A stretch of 64,000 nucleotides of DNA from Enterocloster aldenensis (GCF_003434055.1 NZ_QVEX01000019.1:29551-93550), one strand, 5' to 3'; shown: positions 1 to 9,597, numbered from the stretch's first letter. Numbers and translations are program-made. Notes: generated by a model from the sequence alone, not told the origin.

Positions 1-61
1 CCTGCTTGAACATATATTCCTGGCATCTGTCCTAATAAATGCATCATAGGGACTCCTTAGG

Positions 62-213
62 GCAAAGCACGCCTTATTTTGCGGCAGATTTGATTACTGA
101 TTCGGTCAACGTAGCCCGCGACGCCTCCCTCATCGGGACCAAATCACCTGCAAAGGGGGATGCACGCCTGACGGAAAACAATCTTCAAACCGGAAAGCAA
201 TCTTCAAACAGGC
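62..213 (+). repeat. Palindromic repeat, copy 1 (degenerate)
   Basis: This is the most diverged of three copies of one element; the others are at 9597-9757 (opposite orientation) and 13264-13423. Shared blocks include TTCGGTCAACGTAGCCCGC, the segment CTCATCGGGACCAAATC, and CTGACGGAAA before the right end. The left terminal arm is missing. The right end is duplicated: a 19-bp block starting CGGAAA and ending CTTCAAAC occurs at 172-190 and again at 191-209 with one difference. No coding function is seen. Confidence 0.75.
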
Positions 214-353
214 CCTTGGTAGAAGCCATAACAGGAACAATGGTCACTGCGGTTATCTGCTTCCGCCCGCGCCCGCGGTACGGATAGGAATGGACTGCGC
301 TTATCCTGCTGCTTGCAGCTGCATGCTGCCCCGAGATTTCAGTAATTGCAGAA

Positions 354-411
354 GGGACAGATGGTACGGATGGGACAGACGGGACAGATAGGACAGACGG
401 GACAGACGGGT
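354..411. repeat. Short GGGACAGAC tandem repeat
   Basis: Imperfect tandem units of GGGACAGAC / GGACAGATA, about 8-14 bp each, repeat five to six times. There is no spacer structure, so this is a simple tandem repeat and not a CRISPR array. On the minus strand it would read as VPSVPS repeats, but no ribosome site supports translation. Confidence 0.7.
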
Positions 412-679
412 CCGGCAGGCATCTGAACCTTACATCTGGCATCCCGATTGCCGGGTTAAGCAGCCATATCATATATCCCGGACAGGGACTAGAATTTAAA
501 CTATATGTTCCCGCAGGCATGATTATTTACTGGATTGGGGGAAGGGGGCTGTGGGGAAAGGAGGGGACAGGGCCTTAATATACAGGCTTCTTAAGGGATG
601 ACTTACCTTTCAGAATCGTTTTTTAGGAGAATTTGGCGAACGATTCTAGGCTTTCTCAACTTCCCAAATCAAAATCCGT

Positions 680-688
680 TGCTATAAT
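680..688 (+). promoter_or_regulatory. Extended -10 promoter of the 834 gene
   Basis: TGCTATAAT (TGnTATAAT, extended -10) lies about 145 bp before the first gene. No good -35 hexamer is visible, as is common for extended -10 promoters. The long leader it implies has no recognised riboswitch. Confidence 0.5.
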
Positions 689-833
689 AGACTTTACCGG
701 GAAACGCCTGACTGCAGGGGCATTTCCCAAACGACGGACAATGGAGCCTGCCGCAATGCGGCCGCCCATCAGATACCGTCAACCATAGTATAGTAACTGG
801 AAGGAATCCGGGAAGAAGAAAGGGGCTTTTACA

Positions 834-1583
834 ATGATGAGCTTTTTACAAACAGGAAGGGCACTGTATGTGCTGGCAGCAATCTGCCTGGCAGGGGTAT
901 TCAGCCGGCTGATGGCGGGAAGCTTCTACAAACGATTAATTAAAGAGAGTACCAATATGGCATTGACCAAGAACAAGTGTCTGCGTAATTTGAAACAGAA
1001 TGCAGAGGATACATATAGAATTAATCAGGGTATGAGCAACACACGTGTTTATCTGGAACGCCAGATGTACAGCCTCCGTACCGCAGGAATGACTGCAAGA
1101 GGACTGGACAACCTGTCAGGGCAGCTGACACTTCTCTGCTTCCTGGCAGGAGGCGGGGCAGCATTCCTCTCTTATTGGTATAGAAGTGATAATTATTATA
1201 TTGTTCTTTACGGCTCCATCGGTATCCTGGCAGGCATGTTTACCATGCTGGTGGATTACGGGGTGAATCTGGAGGCCAAGCGCCAGCAGCTTCTCACCTG
1301 TTTACAGGATTATATGGAAAATGTGATGTGGCCGAGAATGAACCGCGAGGGCAGTGCGGACCATGTGCCTGCCGTTACAGCAGAGGAGGAGCGCAGGGAA
1401 CCGGCGCCTGTACGCTCCATAGGAAGGGAACGCCGTTCAAATAATAACAACAGACGGGGGCTGGAGCAGACTGCTGCCAGCAGGGAGAGACAGGAGGACA
1501 AGTCCAAGGACAACTGGCTTCAGGACCTGAATCCGGACCAGAAGCGCATGCTTGGGGAATTGTTAAAGGAGTTTATTTCATAA
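834..1583 (+). CDS. Small membrane protein of unknown function
   Basis: The product is 249 aa and I cannot assign it to a named family. An N-terminal hydrophobic segment (about residues 10-30) is followed by a charged stretch, then a pair of membrane helices (about 96-115 and 121-142). The C-terminal third is polar and low in complexity, rich in R, E and N (an NNNN run near residue 204), and likely disordered and cytoplasmic. It ends in a short conserved-looking helix with the motif LNPDQKRMLGELLKEF. AAGGGG lies 8 nt before the ATG. It stands alone, about 195 bp ahead of pgi, which has its own promoter. Confidence 0.75.
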   Translation: MMSFLQTGRALYVLAAICLAGVFSRLMAGSFYKRLIKESTNMALTKNKCLRNLKQNAEDTYRINQGMSNTRVYLERQMYSLRTAGMTARGLDNLSGQLTLLCFLAGGGAAFLSYWYRSDNYYIVLYGSIGILAGMFTMLVDYGVNLEAKRQQLLTCLQDYMENVMWPRMNREGSADHVPAVTAEEERREPAPVRSIGRERRSNNNNRRGLEQTAASRERQEDKSKDNWLQDLNPDQKRMLGELLKEFIS

Positions 1584-1679
1584 ATCTGAAAATCAGCTAC
1601 ATAGGATTAATTAGTGCAGCATTATTTTCGTGTAATTAGTTGATGGAATTAGAAAGAAATAGAATTATAAGGCAGGATA

Positions 1680-1688
1680 TGGTATAAT
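1680..1688 (+). promoter_or_regulatory. Extended -10 promoter of pgi
   Basis: TGGTATAAT matches an extended -10 (TGnTATAAT) about 90 bp before the pgi start. The -35 region (around 1660) is weak. Confidence 0.5.
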
Positions 1689-1778
1689 TTAAACGATAAG
1701 CGGCTTTACCGCAATAGATAGAGGCATGGATTGGCATGGATGTCCATCCATGGACATAAGAAAAGGAGAGCGCGAATT

Positions 1779-3128
1779 ATGGTAAAGGAAGTAACATTTG
1801 ATTATTCCAAGACAGCAGGAGTCATTTCTGCTGAGGAGATGGCCAACTTTAAGACTACGGTAATGAGTGCAAAGGAAACCTTGCTCAGTAAGACGGGAGC
1901 GGGCAGCGATTTTCTGGGATGGATTGACTTGCCTGTGGATTATGACAAGGATGAGTTTGCAAGGATTAAGAAGGCGGCAGCTAAGATTCAGAGTGATTCA
2001 GATGTCCTTTTGGTAGTGGGAATCGGCGGTTCCTATCTGGGAGCCAGGGCGGCCATTGAATTTCTGTCACACAGCTTTTATAATGTGTTACCTAAGAGCG
2101 TTCGTAAGACACCTGAGATTTATTTTGTGGGCAACAGCATCAGCAGCAAGTATATCCATGATTTAAAGCAGGTATTGGAAGGAAAGGATTTCTCCATCAA
2201 TATCATTTCCAAGTCAGGCACTACCACTGAGCCCGCAATCGCATTCCGTGTATTCAAGGAGATGCTGATTGAAAAATATGGCAAAGAAGAGGCTAACAAG
2301 CGTATCTACGCAACCACAGACAAGGCTAAAGGCGCCCTTAAGAATCTGGCGGATGAAGAAGGATATGAGGAATTCGTTGTACCGGATGACGTAGGCGGGC
2401 GATTCAGCGTATTGACAGCTGTAGGCCTTCTGCCAATCGCGGTCAGTGGAGCGGATATTGATAAATTGATGGAAGGCGCTGCTTCAGGAAGGAAGAAGGC
2501 GCTGGAGACCCCATATGAGTCCAACCCTGCCCTGCTTTATGCGGCAGTGCGCAACATCCTGCTCCGCAAAGGCAAATCAGTTGAGATTGTGGCCAACTAT
2601 GAGCCAAGCCTTCACTACGTGTCCGAGTGGTGGAAGCAGCTCTATGGTGAGAGCGAGGGCAAGGATCAGAGAGGCATTTTCCCGGCAGCAGTGGATCTGA
2701 CCACAGATCTGCACTCCATGGGACAGTTCATCCAGGACGGAGCACGTATCATGTTTGAGACAGTGATCAATGTGGAGGAATCTCCGGAAGAGATTCTCCT
2801 GAATAAAGAAGACGTGGATACCGACGGAATGAACTACCTGGCTGGGAAGAGCGTGGATTTTGTTAATAAGAGTGCCATGAACGGCACGATTTTGGCTCAC
2901 ACAGACGGCAATGTACCCAACCTGATGGTTAAGGTACCGGAGCAGAATGCGTTCTATCTGGGGGAACTGTTCTACTTCTTTGAATTTGCCTGCGGTGTAA
3001 GCGGTTATATTCTGGGTATTAATCCGTTTAATCAGCCGGGTGTGGAGAGCTATAAGAAAAATATGTTCGCACTTTTAGGCAAGCCTGGATATGAGGAGCA
3101 GAGGGAAGAACTGCTTAAAAGGCTGTAA
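1779..3128 (+). CDS. pgi: Glucose-6-phosphate isomerase
   Basis: Interconverts glucose 6-phosphate and fructose 6-phosphate in cytoplasmic glycolysis and gluconeogenesis. The 449-aa length is typical of the short Firmicute form. Visible motifs are the glycine-rich [12 protein letters not shown], the sugar-phosphate loop [10 protein letters not shown], the family signature [16 protein letters not shown], and the C-terminal [12 protein letters not shown]. The start at 1779 (MVKEVTF) is chosen because AAAAGGAGAG lies just upstream; an in-frame ATG at 1731 lacks such a site. The gene is monocistronic, with a promoter upstream and a strong hairpin terminator downstream. Confidence 0.96.
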   Translation: MVKEVTFDYSKTAGVISAEEMANFKTTVMSAKETLLSKTGAGSDFLGWIDLPVDYDKDEFARIKKAAAKIQSDSDVLLVVGIGGSYLGARAAIEFLSHSFYNVLPKSVRKTPEIYFVGNSISSKYIHDLKQVLEGKDFSINIISKSGTTTEPAIAFRVFKEMLIEKYGKEEANKRIYATTDKAKGALKNLADEEGYEEFVVPDDVGGRFSVLTAVGLLPIAVSGADIDKLMEGAASGRKKALETPYESNPALLYAAVRNILLRKGKSVEIVANYEPSLHYVSEWWKQLYGESEGKDQRGIFPAAVDLTTDLHSMGQFIQDGARIMFETVINVEESPEEILLNKEDVDTDGMNYLAGKSVDFVNKSAMNGTILAHTDGNVPNLMVKVPEQNAFYLGELFYFFEFACGVSGYILGINPFNQPGVESYKKNMFALLGKPGYEEQREELLKRL

Positions 3129-3161
3129 TGGACTGTTTGGCACGGTAAATCCATAAAGGAT

Positions 3162-3206
3162 AAAAGGCCGTCCTGCTGATGATGTAAGTCAGCAGGACGG
3201 CTTTTC
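3162..3206. terminator. Bidirectional terminator after pgi
   Basis: A 13-bp perfect stem GCCGTCCTGCTGA / TCAGCAGGACGGC (3167-3179 and 3189-3201) is followed by TTTT on the plus strand and preceded by AAAA, so it also serves the convergent minus-strand gene ending at 3267. Confidence 0.9.
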
Positions 3207-3266
3207 AATTGCAGATTGTAATCCGGTGCTGTTATTTGCGCAATGAAGCCCCGGGCCCCGTCTTAT

Positions 3267-3533
3267 CTATTCCTCTATAACCTGTATCTCAAGAAAATCA
3301 AAGTCAATGGACTCGATAAAATTGTCCTGTGTAAAACGGGCCTTATCGTGATACTTAAAATCCTTTACAGTGGAATCCAGCCACATGGGCTTTTCCAGAT
3401 TGAACTCGTAGCAGATGGAGTCCAGGGAGTCAAAAACCATCTGGGTCCTGGATAGGGAGTAGTCTGATATGCATATCACGGTATCCCTTAACAGATGGTT
3501 GTCCTTCATTAATTTTCCCCACATTCTGAACAT
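3267..3533 (-). CDS. Conserved small protein, function unknown
   Basis: An 88-aa soluble protein starting MFRMWGKLMKDNHLL and ending in an acidic FDFLEIQVIEE tail. I recall similar short proteins in many Lachnospiraceae, but no function is known to me. AAAGGAGAA sits just before the ATG, which supports the start. It lies between the lacI-type gene (same strand, about 110 bp upstream) and pgi (convergent). No membrane helix or metal motif is visible. Confidence 0.75.
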   Translation of the reverse strand: MFRMWGKLMKDNHLLRDTVICISDYSLSRTQMVFDSLDSICYEFNLEKPMWLDSTVKDFKYHDKARFTQDNFIESIDFDFLEIQVIEE

Positions 3534-3645
3534 AAGGCTTCTCCTTTCTTATATTTACCTGCCATATGAAGCAATGCTCCTGTGAGCGGTTTTGCGTCTG
3601 AGGTTTAGTATATCATTTAATCCCGGGTTTTAAAAGGATTTATTA

Positions 3646-4680
3646 TTATATGTCAGTGGACTCCCTTATGATCAGCTCCGTGGAGTACTGGGAAAAGACA
3701 CAGGGGGTCTTGGGCGCCCTGATCCTGGTCAGCAGGCAGTTGGCGGCTGCTATGCCAAGCTGTTCCTTGGGCGTGTGTATGGTTGTCAGCGGGGGATTGC
3801 ATTTGGCCGACTGGTTGATGTCATCAAAGCCCACGAAGGCAACCTCCTCAGGAATACGGTGTCCAAGGAACTGCATGGCGTGCATGACCTGTATGGCGGT
3901 CCAGTCATTGCCGCATATATAGACGTCGGGAAGCCCTTCCATGGACTTAAGCTTATTGACAAGATAGGGAAAATCCATGTACTGGTTATTGGTTTCATAG
4001 AGCAGGGAGTGGTCCTGGTCAAGGGGAAGCCCCAGCTCATTAAGGGCTTCGCAGAGGGCGTCAAAACGCTCCTGAAATCCGCGTCCCACGTTATAGGAGT
4101 ATATGTCTCCGGCAAAGGAAAAACGGCGTTTGCCCTGACTGGCCAAAAGCTTGACAATCCGCCTTACATTGGACTTGTTTTCCATGGTTATGATGTCCAG
4201 CCTGCCAATGAGGTTCTCATATTCTTTTGGCATGTCCACGGTTACACATGGGATGCCGGTTTCGATTAATGTCTCACAGGCTTCCCGGCTGCATATCTCA
4301 ACCATGATGATGCCCTGGATGGAGGTATCATAAACAATGGGAGGGAACTGTCTTTTCTCCAGCTCATCATCCGTGATGATGCCAAGGGTAAGCGTGTAAC
4401 CGCAGGGAGTCAGCACGGATTCTATGCCTTTCATGACATTGACCCAGAATTCGGAGTAGTCAGCAGACGCCTTTGTCAGGAAAAGGATGGTTCCCTGGGA
4501 GGATGAGGATGCAGGGACAGAGGTTTCATTTAATATATTCCTGTAATTCATTTCACGGGCCTTTTCAAAGATTAACCGCTTGGTTTCCTCTGATACCCCG
4601 CCTTTTCCGTTAAGGGCTTTTGAGACCGTATTTCTTGATATGTTTAATTCATGGGCAATGTCCTGTATGGTACAGTTCAT
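3646..4680 (-). CDS. LacI-family transcriptional regulator
   Basis: A 344-aa repressor. Residues 3-25 form the LacI helix-turn-helix (IQDIAHELNISRNTVSKALN). The remainder is a periplasmic-binding-protein-like effector domain with the typical LTTIHTPKEQLGIAAA segment near the C terminus. It is divergent from the GH32/ABC/GH172 genes starting at 5002 and so probably controls them in response to a fructoside. AGGAGG lies 7 nt before the ATG. Its own promoter carries an inverted repeat TGCATTT / AAATGCA between -35 and -10, which suggests autoregulation. Confidence 0.92.
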   Translation of the reverse strand: MNCTIQDIAHELNISRNTVSKALNGKGGVSEETKRLIFEKAREMNYRNILNETSVPASSSSQGTILFLTKASADYSEFWVNVMKGIESVLTPCGYTLTLGIITDDELEKRQFPPIVYDTSIQGIIMVEICSREACETLIETGIPCVTVDMPKEYENLIGRLDIITMENKSNVRRIVKLLASQGKRRFSFAGDIYSYNVGRGFQERFDALCEALNELGLPLDQDHSLLYETNNQYMDFPYLVNKLKSMEGLPDVYICGNDWTAIQVMHAMQFLGHRIPEEVAFVGFDDINQSAKCNPPLTTIHTPKEQLGIAAANCLLTRIRAPKTPCVFSQYSTELIIRESTDI

Positions 4681-4711
4681 ATGACAACCTCCTGAAGTTA
4701 TTTATAAACAT

Positions 4712-4740
4712 ATTATAAGGTGCATTTGGGGAAAATGCAA
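4712..4740 (-). promoter_or_regulatory. Promoter of the lacI-type gene with internal operator
   Basis: On the minus strand TTGCAT (4735-4740) and TATAAT (4712-4717) are separated by 17 bp. An inverted repeat TGCATTT (4721-4727) / AAATGCA (4733-4739) lies inside the promoter, where a bound repressor would block transcription. Confidence 0.65.
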
Positions 4741-4809
4741 ACAGTTTTTGTGTTCAAATGTAACATTATAAAAAAGAGGATGCACAAGAAGAGAAGTGTG
4801 CATGAATGG

Positions 4810-4821
4810 GTGCATATGCAC
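4810..4821. promoter_or_regulatory. Candidate LacI-type operator
   Basis: A perfect 12-bp palindrome GTGCATATGCAC lies in the divergent region, flanked by further GTGCAT half-sites. It is a plausible binding site for the adjacent LacI-family protein. The assignment is inferred from position and symmetry only. Confidence 0.5.
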
Positions 4822-4927
4822 ACGACAAGCCTGTTGGTACAAACATAAATATTGTATTAAATTCATAATAGAGCACAGGATTCACTGTATATGTATACGA
4901 AATTCATAGAGTGACGCCCTAAATACA

Positions 4928-4956
4928 TTGACAATTATGTGTGCATTAACTAAAAT
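4928..4956 (+). promoter_or_regulatory. Promoter of the GH32-ABC-GH172 genes
   Basis: TTGACA (4928-4933), a 17-bp spacer and TAAAAT (4951-4956) make a near-consensus sigma-A promoter about 45 bp before the GH32 start. TGTGCATTAAC inside the spacer resembles the half-sites seen elsewhere in this divergent region. Confidence 0.75.
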
Positions 4957-5001
4957 GAAAGTGCAAATGAGAGAAAAATGTAAAGACAAAGGATGGGGCA
5001 A

Positions 5002-6453
5002 ATGGATAAATTATTTTTCAAACCAGACCATGCATGGGTAGGTGACTTAATACCATACTATGAAAATGGCACATACTATGCATACTATTTGCACGACCCC
5101 AGGATTACCCCGGGAGAATTTGCAGAGCAGACAACCTGGCATCTGGCCACCACAGAGGACTGCAGGAAATTCCGGTACCAGGGCGAGGCCATTGCAAGAG
5201 GAGGGGATGACCGGCCAAATAAGAACATTTACACTGGTTCCGTGATTAAGAAGGGTGAAAATGAATACTATGCGTTCTACACTGCTTACAATGCAGATAT
5301 CCGGATTCATGGCAAGAGCGTGCAGTCCGTGATGCGGGCGTCCAGCACGGACCTGATTCATTGGGAAACGGATGAGGATTTCCTGTTCGTGGCAGATGAT
5401 TGTATGTATGAATCATTTGACTGGCGCGATCCCTTCGTATTTAAAAATGAGGAAGAGGGCAATTACTGGATGCTGCTGGCTGCCAGGAAAAAGGGAGGCG
5501 GCGCCCATAGGGGCGGCTGTACGGCCCTGTGCAAATCAAGGGATCTGGTCAACTGGACCTGTGAAGAACCGTTTTATGCCCCTGAAATGTATGTGACAAT
5601 GGAATGTCCGGAAGTCTTCCGGATGGGCAGCTGGTGGTACCTTGTATTCTCCACATTTTCAGACCGTTTTACCACCCATTACAGAATGGCCAAAACACTG
5701 GACGGGCCGTGGGAGATCCCAAAAGACGATGTGTTTGACACCAGGGCGGATTATGCAATTAAGACTGCCTCTGACGGACAGAGGAGATTTGCATTCGGAT
5801 GGATTGCAAGTAAGGCCGGAAACAGTGATTACGGTCCCTGGGAGTGGGGCGGGACCATGGTTGCACATGAGATTGTCCAGGAGGAGGACGGGATATTACG
5901 GGTGAAACCCACGGAGGCAATGAAAAACTTCTATGACCAGGTTTGGCCTGTCAAAGATTTATGTTATTATCATTGTACCGCCAAAGAGGAAGCAGGGGAA
6001 ACCACCATACAATCTGAAACCCTGGGCGCGGTGCTGTTTCCGGTTCCGGAGCAGGGGTTTGAACTGGAGCTTACCATGATTCCAGGAAAATCCGCTGAGG
6101 CCGGCGTTGCGCTGCATACGGATACAGGAATGGAAAACGGTTATTTCCTCAGGATGGACCTGTCAGGGCACACGGCTGCATGGGACATGTGGCCCAGGTC
6201 GGTTCAGGGCGCCTATCAGTGGCAGATTAAGGGCGATGTACCGTGCCAGGTTGAGACTTCGAGGAAGCTGCCCGCATCAGATACATACCATATAAGGATT
6301 TTCCGGGAGGATGACCTGTGCGTGCTGTACATCAATGACTGCATGGCCATGTCCACCAGGATGTATGACCACAAAGGCGGTTATGGGGGTATCTATACGG
6401 TGGGGGGAACGGCGTCTGTCAGCGGATATCAGATAAAAGTAAAATCAATATAA
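5002..6453 (+). CDS. GH32-family fructosidase
   Basis: A glycoside hydrolase of the GH32 five-bladed propeller family, expected to hydrolyse beta-fructosidic bonds. Candidate catalytic residues are Asp15 (the usual WMNDPNG nucleophile motif is replaced by WVGDLIPYY), Asp143 in WRDPF, and Glu201 in MECPEVF. A C-terminal beta-sandwich occupies about residues 340-483. There is no signal peptide, so it acts on imported oligosaccharides. The start at 5002 is preferred over 4993 because AAAGGA lies 8 nt before it. The divergent nucleophile motif suggests a substrate other than plain sucrose; the GH172 gene in the cluster points to inulobiose-like fructosides. Confidence 0.85.
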   Translation: MDKLFFKPDHAWVGDLIPYYENGTYYAYYLHDPRITPGEFAEQTTWHLATTEDCRKFRYQGEAIARGGDDRPNKNIYTGSVIKKGENEYYAFYTAYNADIRIHGKSVQSVMRASSTDLIHWETDEDFLFVADDCMYESFDWRDPFVFKNEEEGNYWMLLAARKKGGGAHRGGCTALCKSRDLVNWTCEEPFYAPEMYVTMECPEVFRMGSWWYLVFSTFSDRFTTHYRMAKTLDGPWEIPKDDVFDTRADYAIKTASDGQRRFAFGWIASKAGNSDYGPWEWGGTMVAHEIVQEEDGILRVKPTEAMKNFYDQVWPVKDLCYYHCTAKEEAGETTIQSETLGAVLFPVPEQGFELELTMIPGKSAEAGVALHTDTGMENGYFLRMDLSGHTAAWDMWPRSVQGAYQWQIKGDVPCQVETSRKLPASDTYHIRIFREDDLCVLYINDCMAMSTRMYDHKGGYGGIYTVGGTASVSGYQIKVKSI

Positions 6454-6474
6454 TACCGGGAAGGAGAAGAGAAT

Positions 6475-7794
6475 ATGAAAAAAAGGATATTAGCAGTTGT
6501 ATTAACAGCAGCAGCCATGCTGACCATGGGGGCCTGCGGCCAGGGGGCGTCCGCAGGCAATCCGTCCAATGCTTCTGAAAATGGGAAAGGAAGCGCGGAC
6601 AGCGACGTGACGGTGGTTAAATGGTTTGCCTCAAGGCCTGTGGACGGGGAAATAGACCTGACCATGAGGGAGATTGCCGAGCAGTACAGCAAGGAAAAAG
6701 GGGGGAAATGGAGGATAGAGGTTGAGACAACGGCAGACAGGCCCTCCTACCTCCAGAAGCTTAAGACCCTGATTGCAGGCGGGCAGATGCCGGACATCAT
6801 TGATATTGACGCAGACCCTTACTGCCAGGAACTTGTGGATGCAGGATATCTTGTGGATGTGAAGGAATTCCTGCAGGATGAAGGGCTTTACGACAGGTTC
6901 TATCCAACCGCCCTGCGCTATCAGGAATTTACGGATGGCTCCATGTACACCCTGCCATTGGAATATCATGTGGAGATGATCTGGTACAATAAAGACATAT
7001 TTAAGGAAAATGGAGTTGAGGTGCCTAAGACCATGGATGAATGGCTGGGTGTCTGCAGGACCCTTAAGGACAATGGCATCACGCCGATTTCCGTTGACGG
7101 GATTGACCGGTGGCCGGTACAGCGCTACATTGCAATGATGCCGTTTCGGATGACAGGGAACGAATACATCATCAGCCTGAGGGATGGAAAGGCCTCCATG
7201 GGGGATGAGACCGGCAGGCAGGCCGTGGAATTCTTACAGGAAATCGGACAGTATTTCAATGAAGGCTTCGGCGCAACGGATTATGCCACGGCCCAGTCCA
7301 TGTTCCTGGACGGAAAGTCCGCCATGTATTATATAGGGGATTGGGAGCAGGCAGCCATGCTTGAGGCCTACAATGCGGGCAAGGTTGACTACTTCTACCT
7401 CCCCACGGCAGAAGGCGCAAAAACAGGAGCCAATGAGTTCTGTGTCAATTCGGGAATCGGCATGGCATTCAATACACAGACATTTGATGCTAAGACCAAG
7501 GACTTCATAAAGTATGTGATTGAGAATTATGGCAAGATTTACGCCGGACGCATGCAGATGTCGCCCATCAAGACAGAACTGCCCGAAGATATCCAGTTTA
7601 CGGACCTGTATTTACGGATCCGGGAGGACATGGAGAAGACAGGGGAAAACTTCCTGAAGCCATGGGATACGTACCTGGATGTGGATACAAATACCGTGAT
7701 GCAGGATAATATGCTTTTGCTGGCAGCCGGTGATATGACGGTGGATGATTTCATAAAAATCGTAGATGATGCCATTGCTTCTAATGTTAAATAG
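6475..7794 (+). CDS. Sugar ABC transporter substrate-binding lipoprotein
   Basis: A 439-aa family 1 extracellular solute-binding protein. The signal peptide ends in a lipobox TMGAC with Cys21 as the lipid-attachment residue, followed by a Ser/Asn/Gly-rich linker. The mature domain has the usual features of oligosaccharide-binding proteins (VKWFASRP start, MWYNKD-like and FLDGKSAMYYIGDWE segments). It is 21 bp downstream of the GH32 gene and directly before two permease genes. The ligand is inferred to be a fructo-oligosaccharide or difructose anhydride. Confidence 0.92.
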   Translation: MKKRILAVVLTAAAMLTMGACGQGASAGNPSNASENGKGSADSDVTVVKWFASRPVDGEIDLTMREIAEQYSKEKGGKWRIEVETTADRPSYLQKLKTLIAGGQMPDIIDIDADPYCQELVDAGYLVDVKEFLQDEGLYDRFYPTALRYQEFTDGSMYTLPLEYHVEMIWYNKDIFKENGVEVPKTMDEWLGVCRTLKDNGITPISVDGIDRWPVQRYIAMMPFRMTGNEYIISLRDGKASMGDETGRQAVEFLQEIGQYFNEGFGATDYATAQSMFLDGKSAMYYIGDWEQAAMLEAYNAGKVDYFYLPTAEGAKTGANEFCVNSGIGMAFNTQTFDAKTKDFIKYVIENYGKIYAGRMQMSPIKTELPEDIQFTDLYLRIREDMEKTGENFLKPWDTYLDVDTNTVMQDNMLLLAAGDMTVDDFIKIVDDAIASNVK

Positions 7795-7862
7795 GAGACT
7801 TGCATTGCTTTGGCGGGATTCCCGTCCTCCCGCCAAAGCCGGTATGGAAAGGGGAAAGGGAT

Positions 7863-8765
7863 ATGGGCATTTTAAGGGACAGGAAGGCGTTCTGTGTATT
7901 TCTTCTGCCAGGCTTATTGTTTTATATACTGGCTGTGTTTTATCCGATTGAGGAATCTATCCGGCTGAGTTTCATGGAATGGGGAGGCATTGGAGCCAGA
8001 AAGTTTGTGGGCCTTGAGAATTACATCCATATGTTCAGGGACCCTGTATTCTATACCGCGTTTGTGAACAATCTCATATACCTTGTCATCGTGGTGTCCA
8101 TGCAGCTGATCATAGGGCTGATATTTGCGGTGCTGCTTACTTATATGACAAAGCATGTTGCCCTGATTAAAACCTTATATTATGTTCCGTGCATCATCAC
8201 AACGGTGGCTGTTACCCAGCTGTTCAGAAGCATGTACGCAACCGAACCCACAGGGTTAACCAACCAGATAATCAATGTTTTTGGTATCCGGAGCATCAGC
8301 TGGCTTACCAATATCAAGACGGTCCTTGCGGCCGTATCCCTGCCCGAGGGATGGCGGTTTGCGGGAATGTATATGGTCATCTTCTATGCGGCCCTGATTT
8401 CACTGGACAAGGAAGTCATGGAGGCGGCCAGGGTGGATGGGGCAACGGACTGGCAGCTGCTGATTAAGATTAAGCTTCCCATGATCCGCCAGATCATCCT
8501 TCTCACCCTGACCATGTGCCTGACCGGCGCCCTGCGGGGGTTTGACATTCCATTCCTGCTGACCAACGGAGGCCCGGGAAATGTCAGCGAGCTGATGTCC
8601 ACCTATATGTACAAGAAGGCATTTTCCAGCAACCAGTATGGCTACGGCAGCACCCTGTCCGTATTCATCATCATAGAAAGCATACTGGTGGTTGCCTTGC
8701 TCCGGGCCGTGATGTCGGAGGAAAAGACATTAGTGAAGAAGAAACAGCATGCGGGGGGACAATGA
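7863..8765 (+). CDS. Sugar ABC transporter permease 1
   Basis: A 300-aa MalF/UgpA-type inner-membrane permease with six predicted helices and the EAA loop around EAARVDGATDWQLLIKIKLPMI, which contacts the ATPase. The start at 7863 (MGILRDRK) is chosen because a GGGGAAAGGG site lies just before it; the in-frame ATG at 7800 lacks a good site. No ATPase gene is present in the cluster, so a shared MsmK/UgpC-type ATPase encoded elsewhere probably energises it. Confidence 0.92.
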   Translation: MGILRDRKAFCVFLLPGLLFYILAVFYPIEESIRLSFMEWGGIGARKFVGLENYIHMFRDPVFYTAFVNNLIYLVIVVSMQLIIGLIFAVLLTYMTKHVALIKTLYYVPCIITTVAVTQLFRSMYATEPTGLTNQIINVFGIRSISWLTNIKTVLAAVSLPEGWRFAGMYMVIFYAALISLDKEVMEAARVDGATDWQLLIKIKLPMIRQIILLTLTMCLTGALRGFDIPFLLTNGGPGNVSELMSTYMYKKAFSSNQYGYGSTLSVFIIIESILVVALLRAVMSEEKTLVKKKQHAGGQ

Positions 8766-8766
8766 T

Positions 8767-9597
8767 ATGGCTAAAAAGAAAATCGGAAAAATCGTATTCC
8801 TGATTGTTATATGTCTGTTTCTGGCGGTGCAGCTATATCCTGTTTTGTGGCTGTTCCTGGCAAGCATCAAGCCCACCACGGAATTGTCCGCGGCCCCGTT
8901 TGCCCTGCCAAAATCGCCTACCCTGGCAAATTACATTAAGATATTTTCAGACGGGAAAATCCTGGGATACATGTGGAACAGCTTTAAGATTACGGCGGTT
9001 TCCATTGTCCTCATTGTATTCCTGAGCGCCACGGCAGGGTTTGCAATTTCTAAATTCAGGTTTAAGCTTACGGGCAGGATTTATGCTTTTTTTACTTTCG
9101 GCATCATGATCCCGGTACAGATAACCCTGATTCCGCTGTTTATCTTTTACAGCAGGATGCACATACTCAACACCAGCTTTTCGCTGATCCTGCCACAGGT
9201 GGGATTTGCACTGCCGCTGTCCGTCATGCTGTTTGTCAGCTTTTACAGCTTCATACCCAATGAACTGATAGAGTCTGCCATTGTGGACGGCTGTTCCCCG
9301 TACCGCACCTTTATCTCCATTGTTTTCCCGCTGGCAAAAAACACGGTGATTACCGTGGCGTCCATGCACAGTATCTTTATATGGAACGACTTCATATTTG
9401 CCAACACATTCATCAGTGAACAGGCGGCCAAGACAGTGGCCCTGGGCCTTAAGGACTATGTGGGGGCCTTCGGGAATGTTGACTGGGGGGCCACGTACGC
9501 TGCCATTGCAGTATCAATCCTTCCGCCCATGATTGTGTATTTTGCGCTGAATAAGTGGGTGGCAGAGGGCATGACGGCCGGGGCGGTGAAGGGCTAG
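8767..9597 (+). CDS. Sugar ABC transporter permease 2
   Basis: A 276-aa MalG/UgpE-type permease with six membrane helices and an EAA loop (ESAIVDGCSPYRTFISIVFPLA). The start at 8767 (MAKKKIGK) is preceded by GGGGGGAC at good distance and lies 1 nt after the stop of permease 1. Its stop codon TAG at 9595-9597 merges with the first base of palindromic repeat copy 2. It pairs with the preceding permease to form the import channel. Confidence 0.92.
   Translation: MAKKKIGKIVFLIVICLFLAVQLYPVLWLFLASIKPTTELSAAPFALPKSPTLANYIKIFSDGKILGYMWNSFKITAVSIVLIVFLSATAGFAISKFRFKLTGRIYAFFTFGIMIPVQITLIPLFIFYSRMHILNTSFSLILPQVGFALPLSVMLFVSFYSFIPNELIESAIVDGCSPYRTFISIVFPLAKNTVITVASMHSIFIWNDFIFANTFISEQAAKTVALGLKDYVGAFGNVDWGATYAAIAVSILPPMIVYFALNKWVAEGMTAGAVKG

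Larger units (their letters stand above)
1..833. other. Gene-free left end with repeats
   Basis: No convincing coding region is seen here. Open frames on both strands run through repeat DNA and lack ribosome sites. The stretch holds a degenerate copy of the palindromic repeat (about 62-213), a GGGACAGAC-type tandem repeat (354-411), a 9-bp inverted repeat AGAATCGTT / AACGATTCT (612-620 and 639-647), and an extended -10 promoter before the first gene. Confidence 0.6.

Noticed and set aside
39..287. 82-codon plus-strand open frame at the left end
   Set aside because: It reads through palindromic repeat copy 1 and has no ribosome site; similar frames arise in the other repeat copies.
354..411. 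Possible CRISPR array
   Set aside because: Units of about 10 bp are adjacent, with no spacers and no cas genes nearby.
185..520. Minus-strand frame with VPSVPS repeats
   Set aside because: It is the translation of a DNA tandem repeat; no ribosome site and no similarity outside the repeat.
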